Position numbers and translations under genes: made by a program
Notes under the pieces: model-generated
The model's database searches: none
The model's input: only the letters and a program-made list of their open reading frames with translations
Told to the model about the DNA's origin: nothing
Shown: positions 17,880 to 26,041 of the stretch, in pieces
Layout: each line of letters starts with the position of its first letter
How positions within the stretch are numbered: position 1 is the stretch's first letter
Source of the DNA: Spirochaetia bacterium
GTDB taxonomy: Bacteria > Spirochaetota > Spirochaetia > Treponematales > Treponemataceae
Assembly (NCBI GenBank): GCA_900769975.1
Contig: CAAGIR010000232.1
Location: forward strand, 1-37,582
Reading direction: 5' to 3'
Length of the DNA stretch: 37,582 nt

Positions 17880-18788
17880 TTATTCCTTATGAAATGGCTT
17901 TAAAATATCAGCAATTCTTGTTTTTTTGAACAAAACAGCGTAGTTATAAGCACTCATTCCCATCATATCTTTCACATCGCAGTCAGAACCGTTTTCAGCC
18001 AGAAGTTTTACAATGTTTTCACGACCCGCTCCAACAGCAAGCACAAGATTTGACTGACCTTCCTTACTTATTGTATTTAAATCAGCACCTTTTTCTATCA
18101 AAAATTTCGTGATTTTTTCATTTCCTCTCCATACAGCATCCATCACAGCCGTATATCCTCTGTCATCAGAAACAGCATTTATGTCAGCACCCAGTTCCAG
18201 AAACATTTTTACAAAGTCAAAATTATCGTTTCGGCAGGCGATATTCAACATCGGAACCCCAGCATCATCCTTTTCATTAATGCTCATTCCTGCTTCCAGA
18301 AATTCGTTTACTACTTCAATTTTATTTTTTGCAATGTAAGTCGCAAAACAGTCAGAAGTAAAAGGAATTCCCCGTTCAAGCAGTTTGTTTTTTGCAAGAC
18401 GTTTAACAGCACTTTCAGAAATTTTATCATAATTCTTATTGATTTTTTCAATCAGATTATCAATTCCATCAAAAGAAAAATTTGCCTTATCAAAAAGAAT
18501 GTTTTCACACAAAAAAGAAATGTTTGTAAACAGCGTCACTTTCTTTGATAAAAAATAACCGGCACAAATCAAAAGGGAAGACAATTCTTCCTGCATTACA
18601 TTTCCGTTATCTTTTTGAATAATAAAACATCCAGCGTATTCATCACTTTTTTTTAACTGTTTTTTAATATTTTCAGCATTAAAATCAAGGGAAACAAGTT
18701 TATTTTTGCAATTTTTTTCGTTAAGTGTTTTTAAAACCTTATCATTTAAACTTATATCATTATCATTCGTAATTAAGAGCCATTTCAT
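17880..18788 (-). CDS. ankyrin-repeat protein with an N-terminal Rossmann-like domain
   Basis: Five ankyrin repeats cover about residues 140-300 of 302, each with the A/G-x-x-x-h-h-x-x-L-h-x-x-G-A-D-h-N pattern (for example KMFLELGADINA and KFLIEKGADLNT). Ankyrin repeats bind protein partners. The first 130 residues alternate short hydrophobic strands and charged helices (KWLLITNDNDISLNDKVLK, then CFIIQKDNG). That resembles a small alpha/beta fold of the TIR or nucleotide-binding type, but no catalytic motif is visible. There is no signal peptide or membrane segment. No Shine-Dalgarno site is seen; AT-rich DNA with a TATAAT-like box lies just upstream. It is a single gene between a repeat block and the PilZ gene. 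Confidence 0.8.
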   Translation of the reverse strand: MKWLLITNDNDISLNDKVLKTLNEKNCKNKLVSLDFNAENIKKQLKKSDEYAGCFIIQKDNGNVMQEELSSLLICAGYFLSKKVTLFTNISFLCENILFDKANFSFDGIDNLIEKINKNYDKISESAVKRLAKNKLLERGIPFTSDCFATYIAKNKIEVVNEFLEAGMSINEKDDAGVPMLNIACRNDNFDFVKMFLELGADINAVSDDRGYTAVMDAVWRGNEKITKFLIEKGADLNTISKEGQSNLVLAVGAGRENIVKLLAENGSDCDVKDMMGMSAYNYAVLFKKTRIADILKPFHKE

Positions 18789-18896
18789 AATATTAAATTA
18801 TAATTCAAAATTAACTATTTCGCAATAAAAAAATAAAAATGCAAATGTAAAAAAAACGGAAAATTCTGAAAATATTTATGTAAAACACAAAACAAT

Positions 18897-18915
18897 CTGT
18901 TTCCCTGCGAAACAG
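18897..18915 (-). terminator. terminator of the PilZ gene
   Basis: CTGTTTC (18897-18903) pairs with GAAACAG (18909-18915). On the minus strand the stem is followed by a T-rich run. It lies 40 bp past the PilZ stop codon. Confidence 0.55.
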
Positions 18916-18955
18916 AAATATTGCGCAAAGAATTTTTCCAGTTTTTAAAAAAAGC

Positions 18956-20044
18956 CTATAAAATATATTTATAAACTAAAAGTAAAATTTTATTTTGAAC
19001 GGCGATAGTAAGATTTATAAACTGAATGTGCAGCGAATATGTTCCGTTTGGGAGTTTTCTTGTCTTTTTTATAAGCCCGATAATTTCATTTTCTATTCCT
19101 ATAGAATCAAGATGGACACAAAGATTCTGATTTTCTTTTATAGGAAGATTTGTTCTTATACAGCATCCGCCGCCAGATATATTCGTAATTTTTGCTTCTA
19201 TCGGTTCGCCTTTAATTGTATATTCCTTTTTATCATTATCTGTAAAAGCGATTGCTGAAAACCTGCATTTTTCTTCAAAAAACTCACGCTTAAACTTTCT
19301 GAAAGTCTGACATTCCAGATTATCTGTGTGTGCAATTATTGCCTTTAATAAATCTAGGGTACTTGTATCATAACGCATTATCCTTGTGACAAAATTATGA
19401 GATAATCCATCCACCGTTTTATACGTAAAGCGGTATTGATGTAAAATCTGCGGTTTTCTTTCTGAATTTGCAAAAAAAGACGGAAGTTCCACCGCAAAAT
19501 AATCTTTTGTGTTTTCCAGAAGCGAAAAAGGGTATTGTTCTCCTTCATCAGAAATATAAAAAACTATCGATTTTAAAGGAATTTGTCTTGAAGAAATCAG
19601 TTTTTTATATTGAGCCACAATTAATTCTATTTTAAAAAGTAACTTAAAAAACAGGTTTAATTTTGCATCTGTAAAATATTTTTTTTCCTGTAATTTAAAG
19701 TAAGCCGTCTTAAAAAGTTCGTTTACGCTTGCGTTATCTTTTAAAGAATATAAAATATTGTTCCATTTTGCAGCCTGGCACACATCCCACAAAATAGTTT
19801 TTTCCTTTGCGGACAGTTTATTCTTTTTTGCATATTTCAAAACATCGTAATATTTGGTGTACCTGGATTTTTCTTTTTCTATAAATTTTTGCGAATGTCT
19901 GTATTCTGTAATTTTTTTTATTAAAATACCAATTGCAACAATTACCGCAATTATCAGTGCAAGAATCAGTATTGTGCTAAAAAGAGGTGCAGTTTTACGA
20001 GCCTGTAAAGGGGAGCCAGAGCCTCCTGTAAATAAAATAAACAT
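18956..20044 (-). CDS. membrane-anchored PilZ domain (c-di-GMP-binding) protein
   Basis: The 362-residue protein has one N-terminal membrane segment (about residues 20-43), a helical middle region and a C-terminal PilZ domain (about 245-355). PilZ domains bind cyclic di-GMP through an Arg-rich start and a (D/N)-x-S-x-x-G motif. ITNISGGGCCI supplies the second motif, while the Arg part (KREFFEEKCRF) is only loosely matched. The start ATG 20044 is set by GGAGGTG 4 nt upstream. Longer frames run back through a structured repeat and are not credible. It lies downstream of the FliD-linked gene on the same strand, so a role in flagellar or motility control is likely. Its leader carries the conserved hairpin element described at 20045-20243. 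Confidence 0.82.
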   Translation of the reverse strand: MFILFTGGSGSPLQARKTAPLFSTILILALIIAVIVAIGILIKKITEYRHSQKFIEKEKSRYTKYYDVLKYAKKNKLSAKEKTILWDVCQAAKWNNILYSLKDNASVNELFKTAYFKLQEKKYFTDAKLNLFFKLLFKIELIVAQYKKLISSRQIPLKSIVFYISDEGEQYPFSLLENTKDYFAVELPSFFANSERKPQILHQYRFTYKTVDGLSHNFVTRIMRYDTSTLDLLKAIIAHTDNLECQTFRKFKREFFEEKCRFSAIAFTDNDKKEYTIKGEPIEAKITNISGGGCCIRTNLPIKENQNLCVHLDSIGIENEIIGLIKKTRKLPNGTYSLHIQFINLTIAVQNKILLLVYKYIL

Positions 20045-20052
20045 AAACACCT

Positions 20053-20089
20053 CCAATAAAAAAGTCGATGAGGAACTTTCGAGTTCCGA
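20053..20089 (-). repeat. 37-bp direct repeat, copy next to the PilZ start
   Basis: Exact match to 20207-20243, 154 bp away. It contains the GGAACT-TTCG-AGTTCC hairpin. On the minus strand it continues into GGAGGTG, the ribosome binding site of the PilZ gene. Confidence 0.95.
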
Positions 20090-20206
20090 TTGACTTTTTT
20101 GCGCCTCTTCGCAATGAAATGAGAAGAGGCAGTAGAATAATAAAGTTTGCAACGCAAACTTGTGAATAAAAACTTTGACGCTAATTTTGGCAAAGTTTTT
20201 ATTACA

Positions 20207-20243
20207 CCAATAAAAAAGTCGATGAGGAACTTTCGAGTTCCGA
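20207..20243 (-). repeat. 37-bp direct repeat, copy after the upstream gene
   Basis: Exact match to 20053-20089. It starts 1 bp after the stop codon of the gene at 20245-20838. On the minus strand the hairpin is followed by a T-run, so this copy may also act as that gene's terminator. Confidence 0.9.
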
Positions 20244-20244
20244 A

Positions 20245-20838
20245 TTAAAGTTTAGCTAGAAAAGATGAAATTTGCTTTAATCTAGGGCAAATTTCATATT
20301 CTGCTAAATCACCAATCATAACAGTATCATTATTTTGCAATGCTTCTTCAAAATCTTTCAAAACAGGTGAAAAATCTGCAAAAAAGTCAGCAAAATTCAT
20401 GTTTTCAATAGAAGAATTTTTAAAAGTTTCTGGAAAAAGCGAAGCCAGCGTTGCAATGTGACAGAACTGATCGATTGCATCTGCCAGTTGTTTTATGGAA
20501 TTTCCAGCTTCAACATTTTTTCCATTCTGCAATTCTACTGGAATCTGCTCCATTTTTTTTGCCAATTCATTGAAAAGTTCTGTCAGTTTAATAAAAGATG
20601 CTTTAATATCATTTTCAGAAACAACAGTGAATTCAAATTTTGTATTTTTACCCAGTTCCTTGCAGGCTTCTTCATCAAAAATATCAGCAGTAATTTGCTT
20701 TCCGTCCACAATAATTCCTATGACGGCAACTTTGTTTTCTTCACAAGTTCTTTCAAAAGATGTTAAAACATCCCCAATAGTCTGTTCGTCCTCAATCTGT
20801 ACATCTACAGAAGTTCCGTTTATAAAAAATTCTATCAT
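20245..20838 (-). CDS. uncharacterised FliD-linked protein
   Basis: The 197-residue protein begins with a beta-rich segment of about 75 residues that resembles a small ubiquitin- or ThiS-like fold (MIEFFINGTSVDVQIEDEQT). About 120 residues of helices follow (FIKLTELFNELAKKMEQIPV, then more). There is no signal peptide, membrane segment or cysteine-rich motif. The position directly after fliD resembles that of FliS/FlgN-type export chaperones in other bacteria, and the acidic helical C-terminus would fit, but I do not recognise either family. A sigma-28-like promoter lies about 50 bp upstream, which supports a flagellar regulon member. The gene may read through into the PilZ gene unless stopped at 20207-20243. 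Confidence 0.7.
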   Translation of the reverse strand: MIEFFINGTSVDVQIEDEQTIGDVLTSFERTCEENKVAVIGIIVDGKQITADIFDEEACKELGKNTKFEFTVVSENDIKASFIKLTELFNELAKKMEQIPVELQNGKNVEAGNSIKQLADAIDQFCHIATLASLFPETFKNSSIENMNFADFFADFSPVLKDFEEALQNNDTVMIGDLAEYEICPRLKQISSFLAKL

Positions 20839-20886
20839 TATAATGCCTCGTTACATATATTTTATATTTAAAAGATTTTCATTACA

Positions 20887-20914
20887 GTATCGGAAAAAAA
20901 ATTCAAACACTTAA
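20887..20914 (-). promoter_or_regulatory. sigma-28-like promoter
   Basis: On the minus strand TAAGTGTT, an 11-bp spacer and TCCGATAC match the flagellar sigma-28 consensus TAAAGTTT-N11-GCCGATAA in spacing and most core bases. It sits between fliD and the gene at 20838. Confidence 0.5.
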
Positions 20915-23029
20915 TTAATTCTTTGAATTTTGCTTTGTAAAATTGGAAATGGTGTTTTGCTGGCTTTCAAGGCTGTTTAAAGAACTTTCCATCTGACTGT
21001 ATTTACTTCTCAACTGAGCTTCTTTTTCTTCAAGCTGTGATTCCAGTTTAGAAATTTTACTTTCAGATGATTTTATCTTTGTATCAAGTGTTGATGTTTT
21101 AAGCGCAAGAATTCCGCCTGTTTGAGTATACGCACTTATCTGTTTATCAAGCTGATAGGCGATTCCTGAATCAACAATTAAATCACCATCAGAATCATAA
21201 CCAAACATTTGCCTTATGTCATCAAGATTATTTTCCAGCGCAGAATCAAGTTTTTTTTCATCAATTTCAAGATAGCCGCGGAGTTTACTTTGAGAATAAC
21301 CACCGGAATATCCGCCTGCATTTGTCCCGATTCCTATTTGAGAAAGCATAGTCACTGTTGCAGTATCAGAAAAATTATATCCTGCTGCAACTATTGACTG
21401 CATGTTTGATTTTATGTTTGTCAGTGAAAAATCAGTAGCAAAAAGTCCGAGGTTTTCCTTTTGTGCGTCTTTTTCTTCTTTTGTCAGATAATCCAGTTCA
21501 TCAATAATTTCCTGCTTGTTTTGTGAAAGAATATTTATTTGAGCGACCGCCTGATTATATTGTCCTACAAACTGAATTATGGCATCTTTTGAAGATTCAA
21601 CGTCGGGTTTTACAGAAATTGTCGCAGTTTTTTCTGTTTTATCGTGAATATTTAGCGTAATTTCAGGTACTACGTCGTCAATTTTATTTGAAGGTCGTGA
21701 TATTGTAATTCCTTCATATTTTATGATTGCATCATCGGCCGTTGAGATTGCATTTTTCGGACCAAATCCCAAATCGGTAGACGGATCCAAAGCATTAAAT
21801 GGAGAAACTTTTAAATTAATTCCTGTATTTAAATTTCTGACAGCTATAGATTTTATTCCTTTATATTGTGTAAGCGGTAAATCCACCTGCAAAGCTTTTC
21901 CTTCTTTTTCAGTCTGATTTTCCTGCGAATTTCCATTTTCCAAAGCTTTCGTTTCAAACGTTAAAAGATTTTGCAACGGTATTTCTACTTCACTTCCATC
22001 TTCCATAACTGCAAACAAAACAGATGTAGTTTGAACAACTTCCAGAGGAGAGTGCGGTTCTGCTGGCAGATTTAAATTTGTATCAGACTGAATGTTTTCT
22101 ATCTGAATTCCAGAAAACTCCGCAAAACCTGCACCTGGTATTTCCGGCTGGACTAAAGTTTTATTTATTTCCGGGGTAATATCCTGTGTTTGTTCTGCCT
22201 GAATTGTAAATTGTATGTGAAGTTTATCATTATTCAAAATTTTTTGAGGAATATCCGTTCTGAATGCTCCCCTTGGTTCAACGATAACTTCATTTTCTGT
22301 AAGTTTTGTTTTCGTCAGCGAAAGTTGCGGCATGTAGGGCGGTTCATCGTATTTTATGGACTTTACTGGAGAAATTTCATCTTGCGTTGTCCCAAAAGTT
22401 TGTGTTTCTGGTTTAATTTTTTCAATCATTCCCGAATCAAACGCAAATTGTTTTGCATCTTCTTCAAAAATCAGTCTGTTTTCTCGGCCCGTGGGAATTG
22501 CTTCTATTAATAAAGATTTTTTGCCAGAACTTGCACCAATAACAGACGATTTGATGACATTATTTCCGCGTTTATTGATTGACGCAGAAAAATCTTTAAG
22601 CGACCCGCCTTTCCAGTTTATGTTTATTGATTTATCTCCCACTTTATAAACATACATTCCTTTGGGAACTTTAAAATCGTTGTCAAGTTCTGCTGTTAGA
22701 AATCTGTCTGCAGTTGCAGGTTGAATTACATCTACTTTAAAAGATTGCAATGCAGCACTTCTGTTTGCTTCTGCAGTAATTGCCTTTTCTTCAGTGGATT
22801 CTGTGAGTTTACTGTTAAATGGATTTTCAAAAGAGTAGAGAGATTTTGTACTTTCTCTTAATGAGGATAATTTTGTGTTAATATCGCGCCAGGCGTCTTT
22901 CTGAGCTTTATATGATTCCAGTTGTTTTTCTTCACGTGTCAGTGGAATCTTTTCAACTTGCATCAGTTTTTCAACTGTTTCAGAAGTTTTATATTGATCA
23001 GTAACGCCTGGTATGTTCAATCCAGCCAT
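20915..23029 (-). CDS. fliD: flagellar filament cap protein FliD
   Basis: FliD sits at the filament tip and folds flagellin subunits into place; in spirochaetes this happens in the periplasm. The 704-residue product has the FliD N-terminal domain (NIPGVTDQYKTSETVEKLMQ and the following LxxYKAQxxAWxDI segment, residues 1-100). A long central D2/D3 region follows, larger than in enteric FliD. The C-terminal domain has the coiled coil SKISKLESQLEEKEAQLRSK and a final helical tail. It starts 3 bp after the flaG stop, so the two are translationally coupled, and its own Shine-Dalgarno site is weak. Residues 150-420 contain the most divergent material. Confidence 0.95.
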   Translation of the reverse strand: MAGLNIPGVTDQYKTSETVEKLMQVEKIPLTREEKQLESYKAQKDAWRDINTKLSSLRESTKSLYSFENPFNSKLTESTEEKAITAEANRSAALQSFKVDVIQPATADRFLTAELDNDFKVPKGMYVYKVGDKSININWKGGSLKDFSASINKRGNNVIKSSVIGASSGKKSLLIEAIPTGRENRLIFEEDAKQFAFDSGMIEKIKPETQTFGTTQDEISPVKSIKYDEPPYMPQLSLTKTKLTENEVIVEPRGAFRTDIPQKILNNDKLHIQFTIQAEQTQDITPEINKTLVQPEIPGAGFAEFSGIQIENIQSDTNLNLPAEPHSPLEVVQTTSVLFAVMEDGSEVEIPLQNLLTFETKALENGNSQENQTEKEGKALQVDLPLTQYKGIKSIAVRNLNTGINLKVSPFNALDPSTDLGFGPKNAISTADDAIIKYEGITISRPSNKIDDVVPEITLNIHDKTEKTATISVKPDVESSKDAIIQFVGQYNQAVAQINILSQNKQEIIDELDYLTKEEKDAQKENLGLFATDFSLTNIKSNMQSIVAAGYNFSDTATVTMLSQIGIGTNAGGYSGGYSQSKLRGYLEIDEKKLDSALENNLDDIRQMFGYDSDGDLIVDSGIAYQLDKQISAYTQTGGILALKTSTLDTKIKSSESKISKLESQLEEKEAQLRSKYSQMESSLNSLESQQNTISNFTKQNSKN

Positions 23030-23032
23030 AAA

Positions 23033-23422
23033 TTATCTTAATTCGTCAAATACAGAACCAATAGCATTTCTAATACGAAGTTTTAATTTTATCATATCTT
23101 CCGAAGGAATTTGCTTAATAACTTGGTTTGTAGATGAATCAATTACAGAAACAACAACAGCATTTAACTCTTTATTAACATTAAACTGTATCTTGTTTCC
23201 GGCAACAATCTCGGATAATTTCTGCATTTCCTGAGTGTCTGCTTTTACTTCTGCAAGTGAACGTTCCAATGTTTGAGCCACTTGTGCTGCTGTCGGTGTT
23301 ATCTGCTGCTGAACAGCCTGCACTTTAGAAGAAGCGGAATCGGATATTTTTGTAGTATTCTGTCCATAAAGAGTTTGACCGTCCGTGGTCATTTGAACCA
23401 TTGAATTAGAAATTGTATTCAT
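23033..23422 (-). CDS. flaG: FlaG family flagellar protein
   Basis: The 129-residue protein has a variable N-terminal half and a conserved C-terminal FlaG domain (about residues 73-125): the pattern NKIQFNVNKELNAVVVSVID, then TNQVIKQIPSEDMIKL. FlaG proteins occur beside fliD and influence filament length, but their exact action is unsettled. AAGGAGGTG lies 5 nt upstream of the ATG, a very strong ribosome binding site. The gene follows the flagellin terminator, so it probably has its own promoter between 23423 and 23466, although I could not assign one. Confidence 0.9.
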   Translation of the reverse strand: MNTISNSMVQMTTDGQTLYGQNTTKISDSASSKVQAVQQQITPTAAQVAQTLERSLAEVKADTQEMQKLSEIVAGNKIQFNVNKELNAVVVSVIDSSTNQVIKQIPSEDMIKLKLRIRNAIGSVFDELR

Positions 23423-23465
23423 AGTTCACCTCCTTGCGGTTATCTAAAAAATCAGATTACCTTGT

Positions 23466-23496
23466 AAAAAAAGGGAAGGGGGGCGCAACCCCTTCC
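23466..23496 (-). terminator. strong terminator of the downstream flagellin gene
   Basis: GGAAGGGG (23474-23481) pairs perfectly with CCCCTTCC (23489-23496), and seven T follow on the minus strand. It separates flaB from flaG-fliD. Confidence 0.92.
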
Positions 23497-23553
23497 ATAA
23501 TAAAAATCATATAAAAGATGACATCCAGAAATCTCTTGTATGATTAAAAAAAT

Positions 23554-24402
23554 CTATTGCAGCAATCCTAAAACAGACTGTGATTGAGAGTTTGCCTGTG
23601 CGAGCATTGCAGTACCAGCTTGTGTGAGAATCTGGTTCTTTGTAAACTCAACCATTTCATAAGCCATATCTGTGTCTCTGATACGAGATTCAGAAGCCTG
23701 TGTGTTTTCTGCAGCAATATTAATACCTTTTGCAGCCATTTCAAAGCGGTTCTGGTATGCACCAAGATCTGCTCTCTGCTTTGTAACATTTTTCAAAGCA
23801 TCATCAATGGTTGCAAGTGTAAGATTTGCTTCATCTGGTGATGAAATAGAAATCTGTTCATCGCCACCCTGTGCACCTTTCAATCCTAAAGCTGTAGCAG
23901 TCATAGTGCCGATGAATACACGTGTATTCTGGTCAACGTTAGCACCAATCTGGAATTGCATTACAGCATCTCCTTCCTGTGCAAAACGTCCTGTCAACAT
24001 ATTCATACCGTTGAACTGAGCTTGACTTGCAATGCGGTCAACTTCTGCAACGAGCTGAGATACTTCAACCTGAATCTGCATACGATCTTCATCGCTGTAG
24101 ATACCATTTGCTGACTGAACTGCAAGTTCACGAACACGCTGAAGAATATCTGTAGTTTCCTGCAAATAACCTTCTGTAGTCTGAATGAAAGATACTCCAT
24201 TCTGAATGTTCTTTGAAGCCTGGTTCAATCCACGAATTTGGCTGCGCATCTTTTCTGATACAGCAAGTCCTGATGCATCATCTCCGGCGCGATTGATGCG
24301 TTCACCAGAAGAAAGTTTCTCCATGTTTTTCATGATTGAATCATTAGAAATGTTCAATACACGATCTGCATAAAGAGAACTCATATTGTGATTAATAATC
24401 AT
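23554..24402 (-). CDS. flaB: flagellin core protein FlaB (second copy)
   Basis: This 282-residue protein is a subunit of the periplasmic flagellar filament core. The N-terminal D0/D1 helices show MIINHNMSSLYADRVLN, LSSGERINRAGDDASGLAVS and IRGLNQASKNIQNG. The C-terminal D1/D0 has RADLGAYQNRFE and ends in NSQSQSVLGLLQ. The central domain is short, as in all spirochaetal FlaB. There is no signal peptide because export goes through the flagellar type III system. ATG 24402 is chosen because GGAGGG lies 8 nt upstream and MIINHNM is the conserved FlaB start. It has a sigma-28-like promoter, a structured leader and a strong terminator. GC content is higher than in its neighbours, as expected for high expression. 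Confidence 0.97.
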   Translation of the reverse strand: MIINHNMSSLYADRVLNISNDSIMKNMEKLSSGERINRAGDDASGLAVSEKMRSQIRGLNQASKNIQNGVSFIQTTEGYLQETTDILQRVRELAVQSANGIYSDEDRMQIQVEVSQLVAEVDRIASQAQFNGMNMLTGRFAQEGDAVMQFQIGANVDQNTRVFIGTMTATALGLKGAQGGDEQISISSPDEANLTLATIDDALKNVTKQRADLGAYQNRFEMAAKGINIAAENTQASESRIRDTDMAYEMVEFTKNQILTQAGTAMLAQANSQSQSVLGLLQ

Positions 24403-24466
24403 AGTTGTGCCCTCCATGTTTACTTAAAAACACTAATCATCTTGATTTGTGCCCTGCAGGTGAAGG

Positions 24467-24494
24467 GTAAATTAGTACTGCGCCTCTAATTTAC
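24467..24494 (-). other. stem-loop near the 5' end of the second flaB transcript
   Basis: GTAAATTAG (24467-24475) pairs perfectly with CTAATTTAC (24486-24494). If the promoter at 24503 is used, this hairpin lies at or near the mRNA 5' end, where it could protect the message from decay. Confidence 0.6.
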
Positions 24495-24502
24495 TTTCAG
24501 AC

Positions 24503-24528
24503 CTATCGGCAGGAATGGTCAGTCTAAA
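24503..24528 (-). promoter_or_regulatory. sigma-28-like promoter of the second flaB gene
   Basis: On the minus strand GCCGATAG (24510-24503) matches the sigma-28 -10 consensus at seven of eight bases. The -35 region TTTAGACT is a weaker match at about the right distance. Confidence 0.55.
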
Positions 24529-24559
24529 CTGTGTGTGAGTAAACTGACCGTTCTTGCCG
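24507..24559. promoter_or_regulatory. 17-bp inverted repeat overlapping the flaB promoter
   Basis: Arms 24507-24523 and 24543-24559 are complementary over 17 bp with two G-U-type positions and a 19-nt spacer. One arm covers the -10 and spacer of the sigma-28-like promoter. No T-run follows, so it is not a terminator. An operator or a DNA cruciform is possible. Confidence 0.55.
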
Positions 24560-24680
24560 TCACCTTGCAAAAAACATGTTAACACTATGTCAAAGAACAG
24601 TGCTTTTCTGAAATCAAGCACATTAATTTCACTAAATACTATTTTACGATGTTTTGGGATAAAAATAAAGTAGAATTAAC

Positions 24681-24733
24681 AAAAAAACACCGTGTAATCA
24701 ATTTTTGCAAAAACAAGTTTTACAAAAATTGAT
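24681..24733 (-). terminator. terminator of the first flaB gene
   Basis: ATCAATTTTTG (24697-24707) pairs perfectly with CAAAAATTGAT (24723-24733). On the minus strand a run of seven T follows 9 nt later. The stem is AT-rich but long. The rest of the 431-bp gap between the flagellin genes holds the promoter, dyad and leader features. Confidence 0.6.
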
Positions 24734-24833
24734 TATATACTACTGTAACAAGAAACTCAACAGAAAAAAAGTGTTAAAAACAATTTTTCATATCACTTTT
24801 CAAGGTGTTACAGATTTGTCAGGCATTATGCAA

Positions 24834-25694
24834 TTAACGCAATAAACTCAAAACATTCTGTGATTGTGAGTTTGCCTGAGCAAGCATAGCTGTACCAGCT
24901 TGAGACAGAACTGAATTCTTTGTGAATTCCACCATCTGAGAAGCCATGTCAGTATCTCTGATACGTGATTCTGAAGCCTGAAGGTTTTCAGCACCAATAT
25001 CAAGACCTTTAACTGTCATTTCAAGACGGTTCTGGTAAGCACCAAGATCAGCTCTCTGTTTGTTAATCTTTTTAAGAGCTTCATCAACAGTACCAATTGC
25101 ACGGTTGGCATCTTCCGGTGTGGCAAGAGATATTTTTTCTTCTGTACCAATTTCGCGAATTCCAAGAGCCTGAGCTGACATAGTACCGATAAATACCTGT
25201 ACTCTCTGATCCATGTTAGCACCGATATGGAACCACATAGAAGCAGTTACAACATTTTCTCCTGTAGATTGTGCAAAACGGCCAGTAAGCATATTCATGC
25301 CATTGAACTGAGCAGAGCTTGCAATTCTATCAACTTCAGAAACTAAAGAAGAAATTTCAACTTGAATCTGCATGCGGTCTTCTTCAGAATAAATTCCGTT
25401 TGAAGCCTGAACAGCTAATTCACGAATACGCTGCATGATGTCAGTAGTTTCCTGAAGATAACCTTCAGTTGTCTGAATAAAACTGATACCATTTGAAGCA
25501 TTTTGTGAAGCCTGATTTAAACCGCGAATCTGTGCACGCATTTTTTCAGATACAGCAAGACCAGAAGCATCATCGCCTGCACGATTGATTCTCATTCCTG
25601 ATGAAAGTTTAGCCATGTCTTTTTCAAGACTTACACCAGTAACTCCCAGTTGACGATTGGCAAACATTGCCGACATGTTGTGGTTGATAACCAT
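24834..25694 (-). CDS. flaB: flagellin core protein FlaB (first copy)
   Basis: This 286-residue periplasmic flagellum core subunit is paralogous to the gene at 23554-24402. It starts MVINHNMSAMFANRQLG and keeps SSGMRINRAGDDASGLAVS, QIRGLNQASQNASNGISF and the C-terminal DTDMASQMVEFTKNSVL helix. It ends in SQSQNVLSLLR. It carries about four extra residues in the centre (STGENVVTASMW region) compared with the other copy. ATG 25694 has AAGGAGG 6 nt upstream. Longer frames would disrupt the flagellin N-terminus. A near-consensus sigma-28 promoter and a hairpin-rich leader precede it. In T. pallidum two flaB genes also lie close to fliD (TP0868-TP0872, from memory), so this is conserved gene order. 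Confidence 0.97.
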   Translation of the reverse strand: MVINHNMSAMFANRQLGVTGVSLEKDMAKLSSGMRINRAGDDASGLAVSEKMRAQIRGLNQASQNASNGISFIQTTEGYLQETTDIMQRIRELAVQASNGIYSEEDRMQIQVEISSLVSEVDRIASSAQFNGMNMLTGRFAQSTGENVVTASMWFHIGANMDQRVQVFIGTMSAQALGIREIGTEEKISLATPEDANRAIGTVDEALKKINKQRADLGAYQNRLEMTVKGLDIGAENLQASESRIRDTDMASQMVEFTKNSVLSQAGTAMLAQANSQSQNVLSLLR

Positions 25695-25720
25695 AGTATT
25701 CCTCCTTGGAATATTGTACA

Positions 25721-25740
25721 CAGAAGAATCCTTTCTTCTG
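25721..25740 (-). other. leader hairpin 27 bp before the first flaB start
   Basis: CAGAAGA (25721-25727) pairs with TCTTCTG (25734-25740). Another weaker stem with ATTAC/GTAAT and CTTC/GAAG arms lies at 25803-25832, near the predicted mRNA 5' end. The leader is about 150 nt. Confidence 0.45.
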
Positions 25741-25849
25741 AAACGCAAAAATGCGTAAATGTTATTACAAGGCTACATCTACACATTTTTGCAGAAAAGT
25801 CTGATTACTGCTTCTACGAAGTCGTAATAATCATAACATTTCACTTAAT

Positions 25850-25878
25850 ATTATCGGTGGAGATTAATGTGAACTTTA
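25850..25878 (-). promoter_or_regulatory. sigma-28 promoter of the first flaB gene
   Basis: On the minus strand TAAAGTTC (25878-25871), a 12-bp spacer and ACCGATAA nearly equal the flagellar consensus TAAAGTTT-N11-GCCGATAA. The remaining sequence up to the lipoprotein start is AT-rich, with a TATAAT-like plus-strand promoter near 25930. Confidence 0.75.
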
Positions 25879-26041
25879 ATAAAAATTTAAAAAAATCAAA
25901 AAAAATGTAACAAAAACTTTAAAATAATGTATTATATTCATAGATAAAAAAATGACATCACAAAAAACGGTAAAAAGCGTGGTTTTCAGATGTCGGTTTG
26001 CGTTGCATTCATATCTAAATTTTTACAAGATGGACATAAAA

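Larger units (their letters stand above)
20045..20243 (-). promoter_or_regulatory. structured leader element (family A) in front of the PilZ gene
   Basis: Read on the minus strand, the leader forms a row of hairpins: AAAACTTTG/CAAAGTTTT (20194-20164), AAGTTTGC/GCAAACTT around a GTT loop (20161-20143), GCCTCTTC/GAAGAGGC (20130-20103), and finally GGAACT/AGTTCC inside an outer AAAAAAGTC/GACTTTTTT stem (20100-20058). A T-run and the Shine-Dalgarno site of the gene follow directly. A similar leader lies at 27250-27412, with matched changes on both sides of two stems. The architecture suggests attenuation or occlusion of translation. It could also be an inserted repeat. Confidence 0.65.

Noticed and set aside
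19966..20193. 75-residue minus-strand frame over the PilZ start as a gene of its own
   Set aside because: It begins at TTG without a ribosome binding site and runs into the PilZ gene in another frame. It is better read as the relic of the leader peptide.
24507..24559. terminator between the two flagellin genes
   Set aside because: No T-run follows on either strand, and a separate terminator exists at 24681-24733.
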